A DNA stretch of 64,000 bases, taken from assembly GCF_050003625.1 (NCBI RefSeq), contig NC_134398.1, positions 106,920,026 through 106,984,025 of the forward strand. Direction: 5' to 3'. Every line of letters starts with the position of its first letter. The first letter of the stretch is position 1. Under the pieces are notes generated by a model, which had not been told where the DNA came from, made no database searches, and saw only the letters and a list, made by a program, of their open reading frames with translations. The stretch comes from Haematobia irritans. Lineage: Eukaryota > Arthropoda > Insecta > Diptera > Muscidae. Position numbers and translations under genes: made by a program. Below are positions 52,610 through 63,079 of the stretch, in pieces.

Positions 52610-54781
52610 AAGTATGACTTACATCTAAATCGAAAGAAATGTTCATTTTTCAAAGAAAGTATTGAATTTTTGGGGCACGTCATCGAACACAACAAAGTAA
52701 AAAAATCGCCATCAAAAGTAGAGGCAATTATCAACATGCCTCCACCAGGAAATATCGATGAAGTACGGCGTTTTTTGGGGATGGCAACGTACTACGGCCG
52801 TTTCGTACCAAATATTTCAACAATTAGTGCACCTTTACGAGAGCTTCTAAGGAATAATGCTAAATTTAGATGGTCACCAGGATGCAAAAAATCATTCGAA
52901 AAAATTAAAGCGGAATTGGTTAGTGATAGAGTTTTGTATCCTTTCCATCCACTATTGCCTATTCAGGTGGCTTGCGATGCGGGACCAACAGGTATCGGTG
53001 GGGTTCTGTCACATTTGGTAGATGGATGCGAGCGACCTATTGCCTTTGCCTCTAGAGCTCTTACGTCAGCCGAGAAGAATTATTCTCAATTGGATAGGGA
53101 GGCATTGGCAATCGTTTTTGCAGTGCGCCGTTTCCATGAATATCTGTTTGGCCGTCATTTTAAGCTCATAACAGATAATCAGCCGATAATGCGAATATTT
53201 CATCAAACAGCAAAACTACCACATATGACATCAGCACGCTTGCAACGGTATGCAGCCTATTTATCAGGCTTCGATTATGAGGTGGAATTTAAAAAAGGCT
53301 CAGAAAACGTTAATGCAGATTGTCTCTCAAGAGCACCGTTGCCTACAAACTCATCATCTGTATGTCCATTTGATAGAGAAGTACGTCATATATGCCACTT
53401 GAGTGTGCAACAAATTGGAAACCGGCATATAAATTTTCAAACAATTCAAAACGAAACATCTACAGATATTGAACTATCAAACATATTGGAAGAGTTACGT
53501 AGTAAGAATATTGAATCGGAGTACACTATTGAAGACAACGTTTTGTTACGAGGACATCGAGTTGTGGTACCAAAAACCTTACAAGAGCAAGTGCTACGAG
53601 AGCTCCATTCAACCCATGTCGGGATTACAAAAATGAAACAATTGGCACGTCGTTATGTGTATTGGAAGAATATCGACAAAGACATAGAACACTTGGTGCG
53701 CTCTTGTACTTCATGTGCGAAAATTAGGAATTCCCCTCCGAAAGCTGAAGTGCACCCTTGGGATGAACCGACTTTTAATTGGCAAAGGGTCCACATCGAC
53801 TACGCGGGACCAATTCAAGGCAATCATTTTCTGGTAGTTGTGGACGCGAAATCGAAATGGGCTGAAATCGGAATAACTAAATCCGCACCAACTTCTGCGT
53901 CGACGATAAAAATTTTGGAAGAAATATTTTCAAGAAATGGAATCCCGGTTATCTTGGTTTCGGATAATGCGTCAATTTTCACTGGTGAGGAATTCTCCTT
54001 TTTCTGTAAAAAATATTCAATTTTCCAAAAGTTTATCGCTCCGGGCCATCCAGCCACTAATGGGCTGGCAGAGAGAAATGTACAGACGCTAAAGCGCAGA
54101 ATAGTGGCTATGTCTGAGGAAGTCCAGTCGATCAATGAAAAAATTAGAGAAATATTATTTAAATACCGTGCAACTCCTTTGAAAAATGGTAAGACTCCTT
54201 CAGAACAATATTTGGGAAGGCAAATTAGATCCCAGCTGGACACACTTAAACCCCCAATAATTGGTAAAAACCAGATGTCTTACAAAAGTGTTAGAAAGCT
54301 TAAAGTTGGCGATAGAGTGCAAGTTCGAATTTATAAAAATAATAAAAACTGTTGGGAATTTGGGATAATATTGGAAAAACTGGGCGAATTACATTACATC
54401 ATTAAGCTCGACAGTGGATATGTATTGAAAAGACATATAAATCATCTTTGTTCCACACAAGTCCCACCAGACAACAATAATGGCAGCATTGAGCCGGAGT
54501 CAAGTTTAGAGGCGCCATCTTCTAGACAGGATAACATATTGGATAATTTAGAATGGATGGGAAATTCTCAAACGTCGCATTCACAACATCAAACATCAGT
54601 GCACGAACCAGACGATTCAAATCAAAGCCAAGCTATTGAGCCACAACGTCAAGAAGAACGTACAACGCAAACTCCACCAAATATTTTTGAGCAATCGCCG
54701 GTACACACGGCAACTACACCAACTACACCTGAATTAGCTCGCCGGATTTCAAAGAGATCTAAGAAGATGCCAACACATTGA
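52610..54781 (+). CDS. Retrotransposon B pol, second open segment (RT end, RNase H, integrase)
   Basis: Same frame as the preceding segment, with no initiation codon of its own. It contains the RT tail (RRFLGMATYYGRFVPN), RNase H (CDAGPTGIGG, LDREALA, TDNQPI), and integrase with HHCC head (HVGITKM ... CTSCAK). The DDE core has the aspartates of HIDYAGP and SDNAS and the glutamate in LAERNVQTL, followed by a Gln/Pro/Ser-rich tail. It stops at TGA 54779-54781. The frame then stays open to TAA 54938-54940 with a tail (RLRKISTHFKNYVVESD) resembling the sequence just before the TGA. That suggests a duplicated tail motif and a second nonsense change. Confidence 0.85.
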   Translation, partial: KYDLHLNRKKCSFFKESIEFLGHVIEHNKVKKSPSKVEAIINMPPPGNIDEVRRFLGMATYYGRFVPNISTISAPLRELLRNNAKFRWSPGCKKSFEKIKAELVSDRVLYPFHPLLPIQVACDAGPTGIGGVLSHLVDGCERPIAFASRALTSAEKNYSQLDREALAIVFAVRRFHEYLFGRHFKLITDNQPIMRIFHQTAKLPHMTSARLQRYAAYLSGFDYEVEFKKGSENVNADCLSRAPLPTNSSSVCPFDREVRHICHLSVQQIGNRHINFQTIQNETSTDIELSNILEELRSKNIESEYTIEDNVLLRGHRVVVPKTLQEQVLRELHSTHVGITKMKQLARRYVYWKNIDKDIEHLVRSCTSCAKIRNSPPKAEVHPWDEPTFNWQRVHIDYAGPIQGNHFLVVVDAKSKWAEIGITKSAPTSASTIKILEEIFSRNGIPVILVSDNASIFTGEEFSFFCKKYSIFQKFIAPGHPATNGLAERNVQTLKRRIVAMSEEVQSINEKIREILFKYRATPLKNGKTPSEQYLGRQIRSQLDTLKPPIIGKNQMSYKSVRKLKVGDRVQVRIYKNNKNCWEFGIILEKLGELHYIIKLDSGYVLKRHINHLCSTQVPPDNNNGSIEPESSLEAPSSRQDNILDNLEWMGNSQTSHSQHQTSVHEPDDSNQSQAIEPQRQEERTTQTPPNIFEQSPVHTATTPTTPELARRISKRSKKMPTH

Positions 54782-54940
54782 AGGGACTACATTGTATCCA
54801 ATCAAGTTCCAAATACTTCTAAAGAACCACCATTCCACACGTCGGGAGCACTAACCAGTACCGATACGGCTAGCCGAGTATCAACTAGACTCAGGAAAAT
54901 ATCCACACATTTCAAAAACTATGTTGTAGAATCTGATTAA
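54782..54940 (+). pseudogene. Retrotransposon B pol tail, in frame after TGA
   Basis: 53 codons open in the pol frame between TGA 54779-54781 and TAA 54938-54940. Similarity between SKRSKKMPTH before the stop and STRLRKISTH after it indicates repeated tail modules. Confidence 0.5.
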
Positions 54941-55012
54941 TATTTTTTTTAATATTACTCTATAAATCGTATATGAATAACTCTTATAATGTTTAAATAA
55001 GTGGGGGAGAAT

Positions 55013-55252
55013 TGTAGTGTCATGAATTGAATTCCCTATTTAATAATTGCATTTATTTACATTTCCCCTTTTGTAACATAGAATATATTTCCAATACAAT
55101 TCCAATATAACGTTATGCGTAATGTGTACATAATTTTGTATTTCCAATATGCATCAATATTCTCATTATAAATAAGAATCTCAGTGAATAAACGGTACAG
55201 TAAAAGAATAACCTTCAAAATATCAAGTGTTTCAATTGTCTCGGTTACAACA
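55013..55252 (+). repeat. Retrotransposon B 3' LTR
   Basis: 240 bp, matching the 5' LTR with no difference noticed, then ACTTG target duplication. The insertion looks recent. Confidence 0.9.
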
Positions 55253-55257
55253 ACTTG

Positions 55258-56334
55258 CTAATGCGAAAAATTTTATTCAATTTATTGCGGACAATTAATA
55301 ATAAATTTATTGACGCTGTTTCCCGTTTTGCAAATTTTGTAGCGGCATACCATCTAAATTGTCAATATTGATATTACTATTTATTTGTTGCAAATACTAC
55401 CTTACGTGCGTCCCATGATTAAACTAAAATTCTTTTAGTATACTCAACTTTTGGTTATATTCACCGTTTGTTGATTCCCATTCTGTAGGTCTCACTATGC
55501 TGGTGGTTAGCTCCACAATTTTATGAAACATAAAACTAAATTGATCGGCACTGGTTATTGTAACCAATTGAATGATTATTGGAATTCCTATTTTATTTTG
55601 TGAACATTTTTACAGTTGTGTTGGATATGTAATGGGGGAAATAATCCTGTAACAAAAAAGAAGTTTCTGTCATTATCTCCTTATTGTAATGATCGAATTG
55701 AAACCAACGATTTCTCTGGGTGTAGATTAAAAGACATACGTATCCTATTTTTTAGGCTGTTTAGGTTTGCTAGATACAAAAAGTTAACAAATTTTGAAGA
55801 CAATTGCATTAATTTTGAAGAATTTTTTAGATATATTAAAGCCAAGCCAAAATTGCCTTTCATAACCATTTTTAAGTCGAATCACTTAACTGTATACACA
55901 AAACAACATCATTAGAAAGTGTATGCACTCTTAGACAAGACAAAAAAACCTTATGCGACTTCTATGCTAAGCAAAACTCGCATTCCTATTTTAAGAATGT
56001 TAGAGTCACTTGCAAATACAGCACTTTGTATTTCATATAATTAATTTTAACAAACTATCATTGATTTTCCATTTTTTTTTTCATAAACTTACCAGAGGTC
56101 TTTTAGGAACGATGTAAATTTGGATATGCATATACGTAGCATTAAACGCAAATTAATCAGTGAGTTAAATTCGTGAATTACTTTATAATACATACATACA
56201 TTAATTTAAAACGAAGATTTTTCCAAGTATTTCATACTAAAGGATACTTGGAAAAATCTTTAGGATCACCGTTAGATTACATAATGGTTTTAAATGCTCA
56301 ATTATGCTGATGTTTATAGCTAATTATGCCATAA
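55258..56334. other. No supported gene
   Basis: AT-rich. A frame at 55616-55915 lacks an ATG start and shows no family resemblance. An inverted repeat (AAGATTTTTCCAAGTATTTC and GATACTTGGAAAAATCTT, ~56212-56262) is the only structure seen. Confidence 0.5.
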
Positions 56335-56610
56335 GGGGAGCCACCGTGGTGCAATGGTGGGTTCAAACCCAGTTTCGACCAAACACCAAAAATTTTTTCA
56401 GCGGTGGATTCTCCCACCTCAGTAATGCTGATGACAAATTCAAAGCTAAGTGGTTTCACTGCAATGTGGCTATAAAAAGGAGGACCCTGTCATTGAGCTT
56501 AACATTGAATCGGGCAGCACTCAGTGATAAGAGAGAAGTTCACCACTGTGGTATCGCAATGGACTGAATAGTCTAAGTGAGCCTGAAATATCGGGCTGCC
56601 TAACCTAACC
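56335..56610 (+). repeat. tRNA-derived SINE, copy 2
   Basis: Head GGAGCCACCGTGGTGCAATGG with an A-box-like segment, directly followed by a B-box-like GGTTCAAACCC; the usual spacer between the boxes is missing. The body includes TTTCAGCGGTGGATTCTCCC and ATCGGGCAGCACTCAGTG. The tail is CTGCCTAACCTAACC. A 10-bp target duplication TATGCCAYAA lies at 56325-56334 and 56611-56620. Orientation is plus. Confidence 0.85.
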
Positions 56611-56798
56611 TATGCCACAATTTATTCCATTTTATTAAGTCATTATCGGCCAACTGCATTACATTTTGAGAATAATCGTCACAAATTAATGAGAAGTATT
56701 TACTATTGTCATTATTAGTCATTACAATGTAATGCAATGTGTGTGAGTTTTAATTCTGGTAATGCAAATTGTAATGAGTTGGGGCTACCTAGTTTTTG

Positions 56799-57271
56799 CT
56801 GCACTCATAGAAAAAAGTCTGCTAAAAACAGCAGTCTGCTGTTATATTTTTGTACTTCAGGGCCTAATGAACAACAATTTATAAAATTTGTTGGTTATAA
56901 AATTTTCCCCAAAGCATATTTAAGAACCAAAAGTAGTTTTAGGTATATTTTTGCTCTGTAATATACTTATAAGCTCCTAAATACGATCAGCAAACATTTT
57001 GTTTGCTGTTATGTCTCAATTCGATAAATATTCAGATTTTTGGTCAAATACTATAGATATTCAAAAAATGTTGTGTTAATTATGTTAGGATAGCACCTAA
57101 GTTGACATTTTTATTTGTTTTAGCCAAAATAAAATATGTTTTAGTGTAATCGAGCTTAAAAACTAGCAGGAAATGTTTGCTGTTTCAGCAAACAGTGACT
57201 GCTGTCCCTTTTTCAGCAGACTTTCTGCTGTTTTGTTTTCTGCTGTCCCTACTAACAAATTTCTTTGGGTG
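56799..57271 (+). repeat. Z-family MITE
   Basis: ~473 bp. Left end CACTCATAGAAAAAAGTCTG, right end AATTTCTTTGGGTG, weak inverted repeats. Both ends are rich in CTGCTGTT/AACAGCAG palindromes that can fold. A left fragment lies at 20905-21005. Internal frames are not genes. Confidence 0.65.
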
Positions 57272-57437
57272 AGGTATACCTAAATTCATCAAGGCTTGCT
57301 ACTGAAGTTATATTTTTCAGTATCGGTATAAATAAATAAGATAGTAAAAGCCAACGAATTTATGTTATGCTTGCTTTGTACAACACGATGCGATTATTGA
57401 GCGTGGATTGTGAAAGACTTCGATCATACCAAGAAAT

Positions 57438-58311
57438 TTAAATAAATTTAAGTTTCATTTTAGTTGTTTTTGGAACGTTACGAATAGTTAATGACATGCG
57501 TTTTCCTCTTTTAAGGACATCACCTATCTTATAGGAAAATGCACAACTTTCAAAATTACATATACGATCACAAAGTACATCAGCTTCCACCTCATCTATG
57601 GAATGTAAGTAATCGATATACAATTCATCCTTTATAATTAGTAAACTTCGGGGCTCTAGTATTAGCTTGAATCCGACCTCGCTATTACCACCGTGTTGTT
57701 TTGGCACAATTGTAGTATTTTTGTGTTGATCCATGGAAGGTGCACCCAAATGCTTTTCACGATTGGTAAACTCCAAAACTGTGTGCGAACCACAAGATAT
57801 AGTCATTATTATCGGTGAAAAAAGTGGACCATCTGTGTGGGGCATTATTCCTTGGCCCGATTTGTATTCATTGACTAATACATGATTTGCCTTTTTTGTT
57901 TCGAAAACCCCTAATTTGTTAATTTTATTGACGTAAACTTGTAACCACTCTGGGATTTCTTCTGCTAACATTCCGTTAGGATGAGGCACGCCGCCGTAGT
58001 TTATGAGCCGCCTATTAAGTAGTTGCGTCCATTTTGGTTTAGGGGTTTTTTCAATGTTCTCCAAAATGCGTTGCTCCTCTTCTGCCGTTATAAAATTTGG
58101 TATATACATTGCTGTCGAAGGACACTAAAAAATAAAAATATAAATTCAGCACTAGACGCCATAAACGAAATCATCATGCATTTTATAAAAAAAAAGATTA
58201 TGAGCATAGTGTGAATGTAGTATTAATCAATTGGGCATTAGTTCAATCTTCCAGAGCAACAGGTACCTTTATTAGAGGTATCAAACGGCTAAGCATTTCC
58301 AAAAATTCCAT
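57438..58311 (-). CDS. ALKBH6: AlkB-like Fe(II)/2-oxoglutarate dioxygenase, ALKBH6 type
   Basis: The one clear intact host gene. Exon 2 (58124-57438) encodes a full dioxygenase ending at TAA 57438-57440. Visible features: YIPNFITAEEE, KPKWTQLLNRRL, YGGVPHPNGM, NHVLVNEY, the iron-binding HTD of GIMPHTDGP, LEPRSLLIIK, the distal histidine in YLHSID, and the 2-oxoglutarate-binding arginines in RMSLTIRNVP. From MYIPN it has 223 residues, close to the family size. A TTTTTTAG acceptor at 58125 and in-frame CPSTA before MYIP indicate an upstream exon. The best candidate is 58311-58267 (ATG, 15 codons, GTACCT donor), giving a 142-bp intron. ALKBH6 belongs to the nucleic-acid demethylase family; its substrate is not settled. 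The first exon is less certain than the rest. Confidence 0.9.
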
Positions 58312-59104
58312 TTTTCAATGTGATGCTGAACTAGTTCACATATATCGTTATTTTTCGTTCACCATGTCAGTTTAGCTAACTAAGCACATTATATGAGTTT
58401 GTTCGCACAGTTATTTTCGCTTTCTTAATAATTGGATAATTTTCTGCCTTTACGCTCATATCGATCTTTTTCACATAAGCTGTTCGGGATTCTTTTCGCA
58501 TATATTTTTTGGGATAAATAAATCAACGCAAGGCTAATATATTTCATTTATGATAAAGCAAGCAAAAACAGAAGTTGAAATGAACTGACCGAAAATGAAC
58601 TAACTGATCGAACAAGTTCGTGGATCGGAAAAGAGCTGAAGTGAGCGATCACTACACTGAATTATAATGCCCAACACTTATTGGAGGTAGCGGGGTATAT
58701 AAAGAGATTGCAATCCTCTATTGGACAGTAATATTCCAAAACATCAGATGATGCATAAATCCAATATATACTACAGCCAACAGTCGCTTTCAGTGAAAAC
58801 AAAATTATATTTTTTGGAACTGTGCGTAATTTGAATCTGTTAGTAAATCGATTAAAACATTTGAGATTTTTTATATGTAAAAAGTTGAAACTCTCTTCCG
58901 AGTAATAATCACTACTTGTATATTCTGCGAAATACGAATAATATGTAAGACATTATGTAGTAGTTATAATACAAGAGACTCCATTTGCAGAGATTGCTTT
59001 AAATGGCTTAGCACATTCTTGTAAATGTAATAATAAGATAATAAACTCTAGGGAGATAGGAAATTGGCTACTGAGGAGATCAAACAATTTACCGTGTTAA
59101 TTTC
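58312..59104. other. No gene seen; upstream of ALKBH6-like gene
   Basis: AT-rich sequence that should contain the ALKBH6-like promoter on the minus strand, but no clear TATA or initiator was identified. A fragment near 59047-59104 (GGGAGATAGGAAATTGGCT) is the inverse of sequence at 35790-35820 and 60270-60300. Confidence 0.45.
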
Positions 59105-59310
59105 ATTATTGACATAGCCGCTAAAATCGTCATTTTCACGATTACTTTTCTTTAATATTCCATTGTAAGGAATACAAACTTTGTGAAAATTTGCTTTGGG
59201 CTTTTCCCCATCTAGTTATAATAAAATTTGCAACAAATATATATAATTTCATGCATTTTTTCTTACTGATTTAGTTTTCACTTTAGCGATTTTAGCGGCT
59301 AAACCTCACC
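59105..59310 (+). repeat. S-family MITE, 5'-truncated
   Basis: GCCGCTAAAATCG to GATTTTAGCGGCTAAACCTC and ACCT, missing the left terminus. Its right TAA is now part of the TTAA used by the piggyBac MITE. Confidence 0.75.
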
Positions 59311-59314
59311 TTAA

Positions 59315-59555
59315 CCCTCTAATACCCCAATTTTTTTGCCGGCTGATTAAATATTCAATGTTAACGACACAACAGCAAGAAAACGAAACAAGAAAAATTT
59401 ATGCGGAAAATTCAGTATATGCTACAAAGTCTCTTGATCAGATTTTATTAAGTTTTCTTTTTAGTTTACCCATTTTTGTTGTCTTAATGTGTGTTTTACT
59501 AAAAGCTTCCTGATTTTACGAAGCCCGCCTAAAGGCGGGATTGGGTATTAGAGGG
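59315..59555. repeat. piggyBac-type MITE, copy 2 (TTAA target)
   Basis: 241 bp, CCCTCTAATACCCCAA to TTGGGTATTAGAGGG, TTAA at 59311-59314 and 59556-59559. Inserted at the junction of two S MITEs (ACCTTAAAGG). Internal CCCGCCTAAAGGCGGG palindrome as in copy 1. Confidence 0.85.
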
Positions 59556-59559
59556 TTAA

Positions 59560-60015
59560 AGGTGGGTATTAAGTTCGAGTTTAAGGTATGTACTATGTTC
59601 GTATTTTTCAACAAAACACTAAATTAAATGTAAAAAAATCTGTATGAAGACGATTATATTTTTATAAAGTCTTGTGAAATAATGAATGGAAAACATCTAA
59701 GGAATTGATTGTGAACTATTTTATATTTAAAATTTACTTAATTGAAAAAAGTAACCATGAAAACAAGCTGGTTTTCAGCTTGAAAACTGAATATAGTACA
59801 CAGCTTTAGCCGATAAAACGTCATTTTTTCACGATTACTTTTCATTAATAATCCATTTTAAGGAATACAAACTTTGTGAAAATTTGCTTTGGGCTTTTCC
59901 CCATCAAGTTATAATAAAATTTGCAACAAATATGTATAATTTCATGCATTTTTCTTACAGATTTAGTTTTCACTTTAGCGATTTTAGCTGCTAAACTCGA
60001 TCTTAATACTCACCT
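59560..60015 (+). repeat. S-family MITE with nested R-like MITE
   Basis: S copy from AGGTGGGTATTAAG to ACTCACCT, TAA on both sides (59557-59559, 60016-60018). It is interrupted at 59584-59806 by an R-like MITE (AGGTATGTACTATGTTCG to ATATAGTACACAGCT) that duplicated TTA at 59581-59583 and 59807-59809. Confidence 0.8.
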
Positions 60016-60018
60016 TAA

Positions 60019-60239
60019 AGGTGAGTATTAAGTTCGAGTTTAGCCGCTAAAATCGCCATTTTTTCACGATTACTTTTCTCTAATAATACTTTTTAAGGAA
60101 TACAAACTTTTTGAAAACTTGCTTTGGGCTATTCCCCATCAAGTTATAATAAAATCTGCAACAAATATGTATAATTTTAGGCCTTTTTTACTGTTTTAGT
60201 TTTCACTTTAGTGAAAAAAGTCGAACTTAATACCCACCT
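60019..60239 (+). repeat. S-family MITE
   Basis: AGGTGAGTATTAAGTTCGAG to GAACTTAATACCCACCT. It shares the TAA at 60016-60018 with the preceding copy, and TAA follows at 60240-60242. Confidence 0.85.
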
Positions 60240-60569
60240 TAACATGGTAAATGCAACATTTGGTATGACGCACGCCAATTTCCTATCTTCCTCAAGTTTA
60301 TTGTCTTTGAATGTAAGCACCAAGCAAGGCGAATAATTGTAGTTAAAATTAAAAGCAAATATGTATCGTCAGATTGCCACTCGACAGGTGTTATGGAAAA
60401 TATGTTTAGAGATTTTTTATCGCTATTTTGTCCGCGACTTAGAAATAATAAATAAAATTTACCTTCCGAACAATAAAATCGGAAAAATCCATTTACCCAA
60501 AAAAAGATTTTAATGCAGTAAACACCAGTGTTGCAATACTTGCGAATGAAGTGCTATTGATGGTAGAAT

Positions 60570-61153
60570 CCCAATAAACACAAACGTTAGAAAAATACTA
60601 TATTTTCAAACATTTTTCAAAGGGTTATGGTAATATTCAAGTTGAGAAATTGTTGAGAAACACAGGATACGCGTTTTTCAAATGCAACACCTTTTTAGTT
60701 TGAGGGTAAATATAATTTTCAACATAAATTCAACTTGACTTGAAACAGGTCATCTCCAATACATTTTCAAATTGTTTGCGAATTACTTCCAAACCGCCAA
60801 AATGTTGAGGAAAACCTTGAAAATGTGTTGAAGATAATTGAAGAAAACTTTGACAAAAGACTACCCTGAAATGCAACGAAAAAACCACATGGTTTTCAAT
60901 ACTACTTTGAACAACGTAGTTCGTGGAAGAAATCAAAAATTGTGGAAATTGTTTGATAATCAACTAAAATTACTCAAATATTTTATAATAAGTGGTAATT
61001 AAAAATAAAACACGAAATGAAAACTTTAAGGTTGAGTTACATACCGTGCGTTAATGTGTCAGATGATTGAAGAGTTGAATATTCTCTTTAAAAGCAACAA
61101 CTTGATTAGAGTGCTTCAAAGTGAAAATAGTATATAACTCAACCTTTAAGGAA
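60570..61153 (-). repeat. Q-family element, rearranged outer copy (left part)
   Basis: CCCAATAAACACAAACG terminus at 60570 and ~90 bp of left-end sequence. It then switches abruptly to the inverse of the right end (AAACACAGGATACG, TTTTTCAAATGCAACACC), so an internal inversion or fusion has occurred. It continues to 61153, where a second Q is inserted, and resumes at 62512-62735. The frame at 60730-60963 is repeat sequence. Confidence 0.7.
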
Positions 61154-62509
61154 CCCAATAAACACAGGATGAGCGTTTTTTAAATGCAACAACTTTTCAG
61201 TTTGAGGGTAAATGTAATTTTCAATATAAATTCAACTTGACTTGAAACAGCTCATCTTCAAATTGGTTGCGAATTACATTCAATTTTCCAAAATGTTGAC
61301 GAAATCATTGAAAAGGTGTTGAAGATAACATGAGAAAACTTTGACAAAACACTACCCTAAAAATGCAACGCAAAAAACATATGGTTTTTAATACTTCTTT
61401 GTGCAACGAAGTTCGTCGTCAAGTGGAAGAAATAAAAAAATGGAAAATTTTAGACAAATAACTGAATTTGCTCCAAATAGTTTATAATAATAGGTAAGTG
61501 AAAAAAAAAATGAAATAAAATTTTAAGGAAGTCACTAAATGTATATCTCTTTGACGAAAACTAAAATTATGGATTCTATGTTCTTGAAAACATTAAAAAG
61601 CTGACCGATGATAAAATGTTGGACAATTAACTGGAACTGTTTCAAGTAGTTTATAATAATTGGTAAGTCAATATGAAAAATTAAGTCAACATTTTAGTGA
61701 AGTCACTAAATTTAAATATTTTTGCAGAAAACTAAAATCTTTGGATGCTACATTTTTGCAAACATTATGAAGCTGGCTGATGAAAAATGAATGGCTTATC
61801 AGAAAAAGTTTCCACAAAGATTTCAAAGTGCAACCAATTAAAATTTTTAAAAACTTGATATTATTCCATATCATTAACTTCTGGATGAAAATGTGCATCA
61901 CATCGTCAGTTTAATTTGTATCCTATTATCAGCTTAAAATGGATATTATGTGAATTCCTTCTGCTGGAAGTCTATGCTAACACGCGGTCCATCACGTTCC
62001 TAATTTCAAATTGCCCGCACATTAATTAATTTCAATGCAGTTTTATGACACAAGCAGGAAGGAAATCGAATTATCTATGCAAAAGTGTATACAAATAATG
62101 TTTAAGATATTTAAAGTTTTGTTGTTTTGTTCTTATTTGTTGATATGTTTAATAAGATATTTATTTTTCAATTAGTATTGTAGTGTATTGTGTAGTGTAG
62201 TGTATTATTATATATTATATTTAGACGAAAATGAATACATTATACAAAATTCATAGAATTTGCAACAATGTTAATTTTTAATTTGATTCGCATCGAAAAT
62301 TGTTGAATAGCGATGCATTTCAATTTGAGGATAACACTTGAGAAATTATTGCTATTGTATCGAATTTTACTGTTGAGGGTAATGTCTGTTTGTTGTTGAG
62401 AAGCGATTTTCTCAACAATTTCTCAACTTGAATATTACCCTAATCCTTTGAACAAATGTTTGAAAAATTGTTGAAATTTAGCATTTTTCAAACGTTTATG
62501 TTTATTGGG
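61154..62509 (-). mobile_element. Q-family DNA element, copy 5, nested in a Q element
   Basis: 1,356 bp, inverse orientation, CCCAATAAACACAGG at 61154 to GTTTATTGGG at 62509. AA is duplicated at 61152-61153 and 62510-62511. The uninterrupted target (TTAAGGAAGTCAC) is known from the Q interior itself, e.g. near 61530, which confirms the 2-bp duplication. Confidence 0.85.
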
Positions 62510-62511
62510 AA

Positions 62512-62735
62512 GTCACCAAACTCAAATCTCTTTGCGAACAACTAAAATATTTGGATGCTGCATTCATTAAGAGGCTGACCGATGAAAAATCATAGTTGCT
62601 TATCAAAAAGAAAAAGTTTTCATATATCAAAGTACAACCAATTAAACTTGGTATTTATGCTTTCCCATATCAACAAGTACTGAATGATAATTCGTACCAC
62701 ATCGATATTTTAGTTTACATCGCATCATCGCACTG
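62512..62735 (-). repeat. Q-family element, outer copy (right part)
   Basis: Interior Q sequence (GTCACCAAACTCAAATCTC, AAAATATTTGGATGCTGC) continuing the copy interrupted at 61153. No terminus. 62736-63079 is AT-rich with an (AT)n run near 62860 and no gene. Confidence 0.65.
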
Positions 62736-63079
62736 TGGTCGAAAAGGCTCAGCTAGCGGCGCTTAATTAATAGCGCTTAGGGAAATTTTGTTTTTGTTTG
62801 TGTAATATTTTTTTAGTTGAAAATAGATTAAGCTGCAATGGTATTTTTTTAATATATTAATATATATATATATTTTTTTTTTCAAGTTGCAACTTCTTTC
62901 CATATTTTTGACATTATTTATTTTATTCAGGAAAACATGACAAAGTTATATATTTAATGTTTCCGATTCTTTTGAGCTAAAAATAGATTAAACTTTAATA
63001 TTAAAATATTTTTTAAATAAGCTTTTAATATTTTATTTATTTTTAATTTTCATATTAAAATGCTCTACTCAGTATCTGA

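Larger units (their letters stand above)
50286..55252 (+). mobile_element. Ty3/gypsy-type LTR retrotransposon B, full length
   Basis: 4,967 bp with 240-bp LTRs (50286-50525 and 55013-55252), flanked by ACTTG at 50281-50285 and 55253-55257. Polypurine tract AAGTGGGGGAGAA precedes the 3' LTR. One gag-pol frame covers Gag, protease, RT, RNase H and integrase; the FDDI active site and the general layout recall the mag/K02A2.6-type branch. Two in-frame stops, at 52607-52609 and 54779-54781, break it. Confidence 0.9.

Noticed and set aside
55616..55915. 99-residue open frame
   Set aside because: No ATG start, no family resemblance, no splice or promoter context; likely chance in AT-rich DNA.
56337..56400. 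tRNA gene
   Set aside because: A- and B-box-like blocks are adjacent with no cloverleaf, and the body and tail identify a SINE.
58696..58704. TATATAAAG as a promoter
   Set aside because: No gene follows on the plus strand and the ALKBH6-like gene runs the other way.
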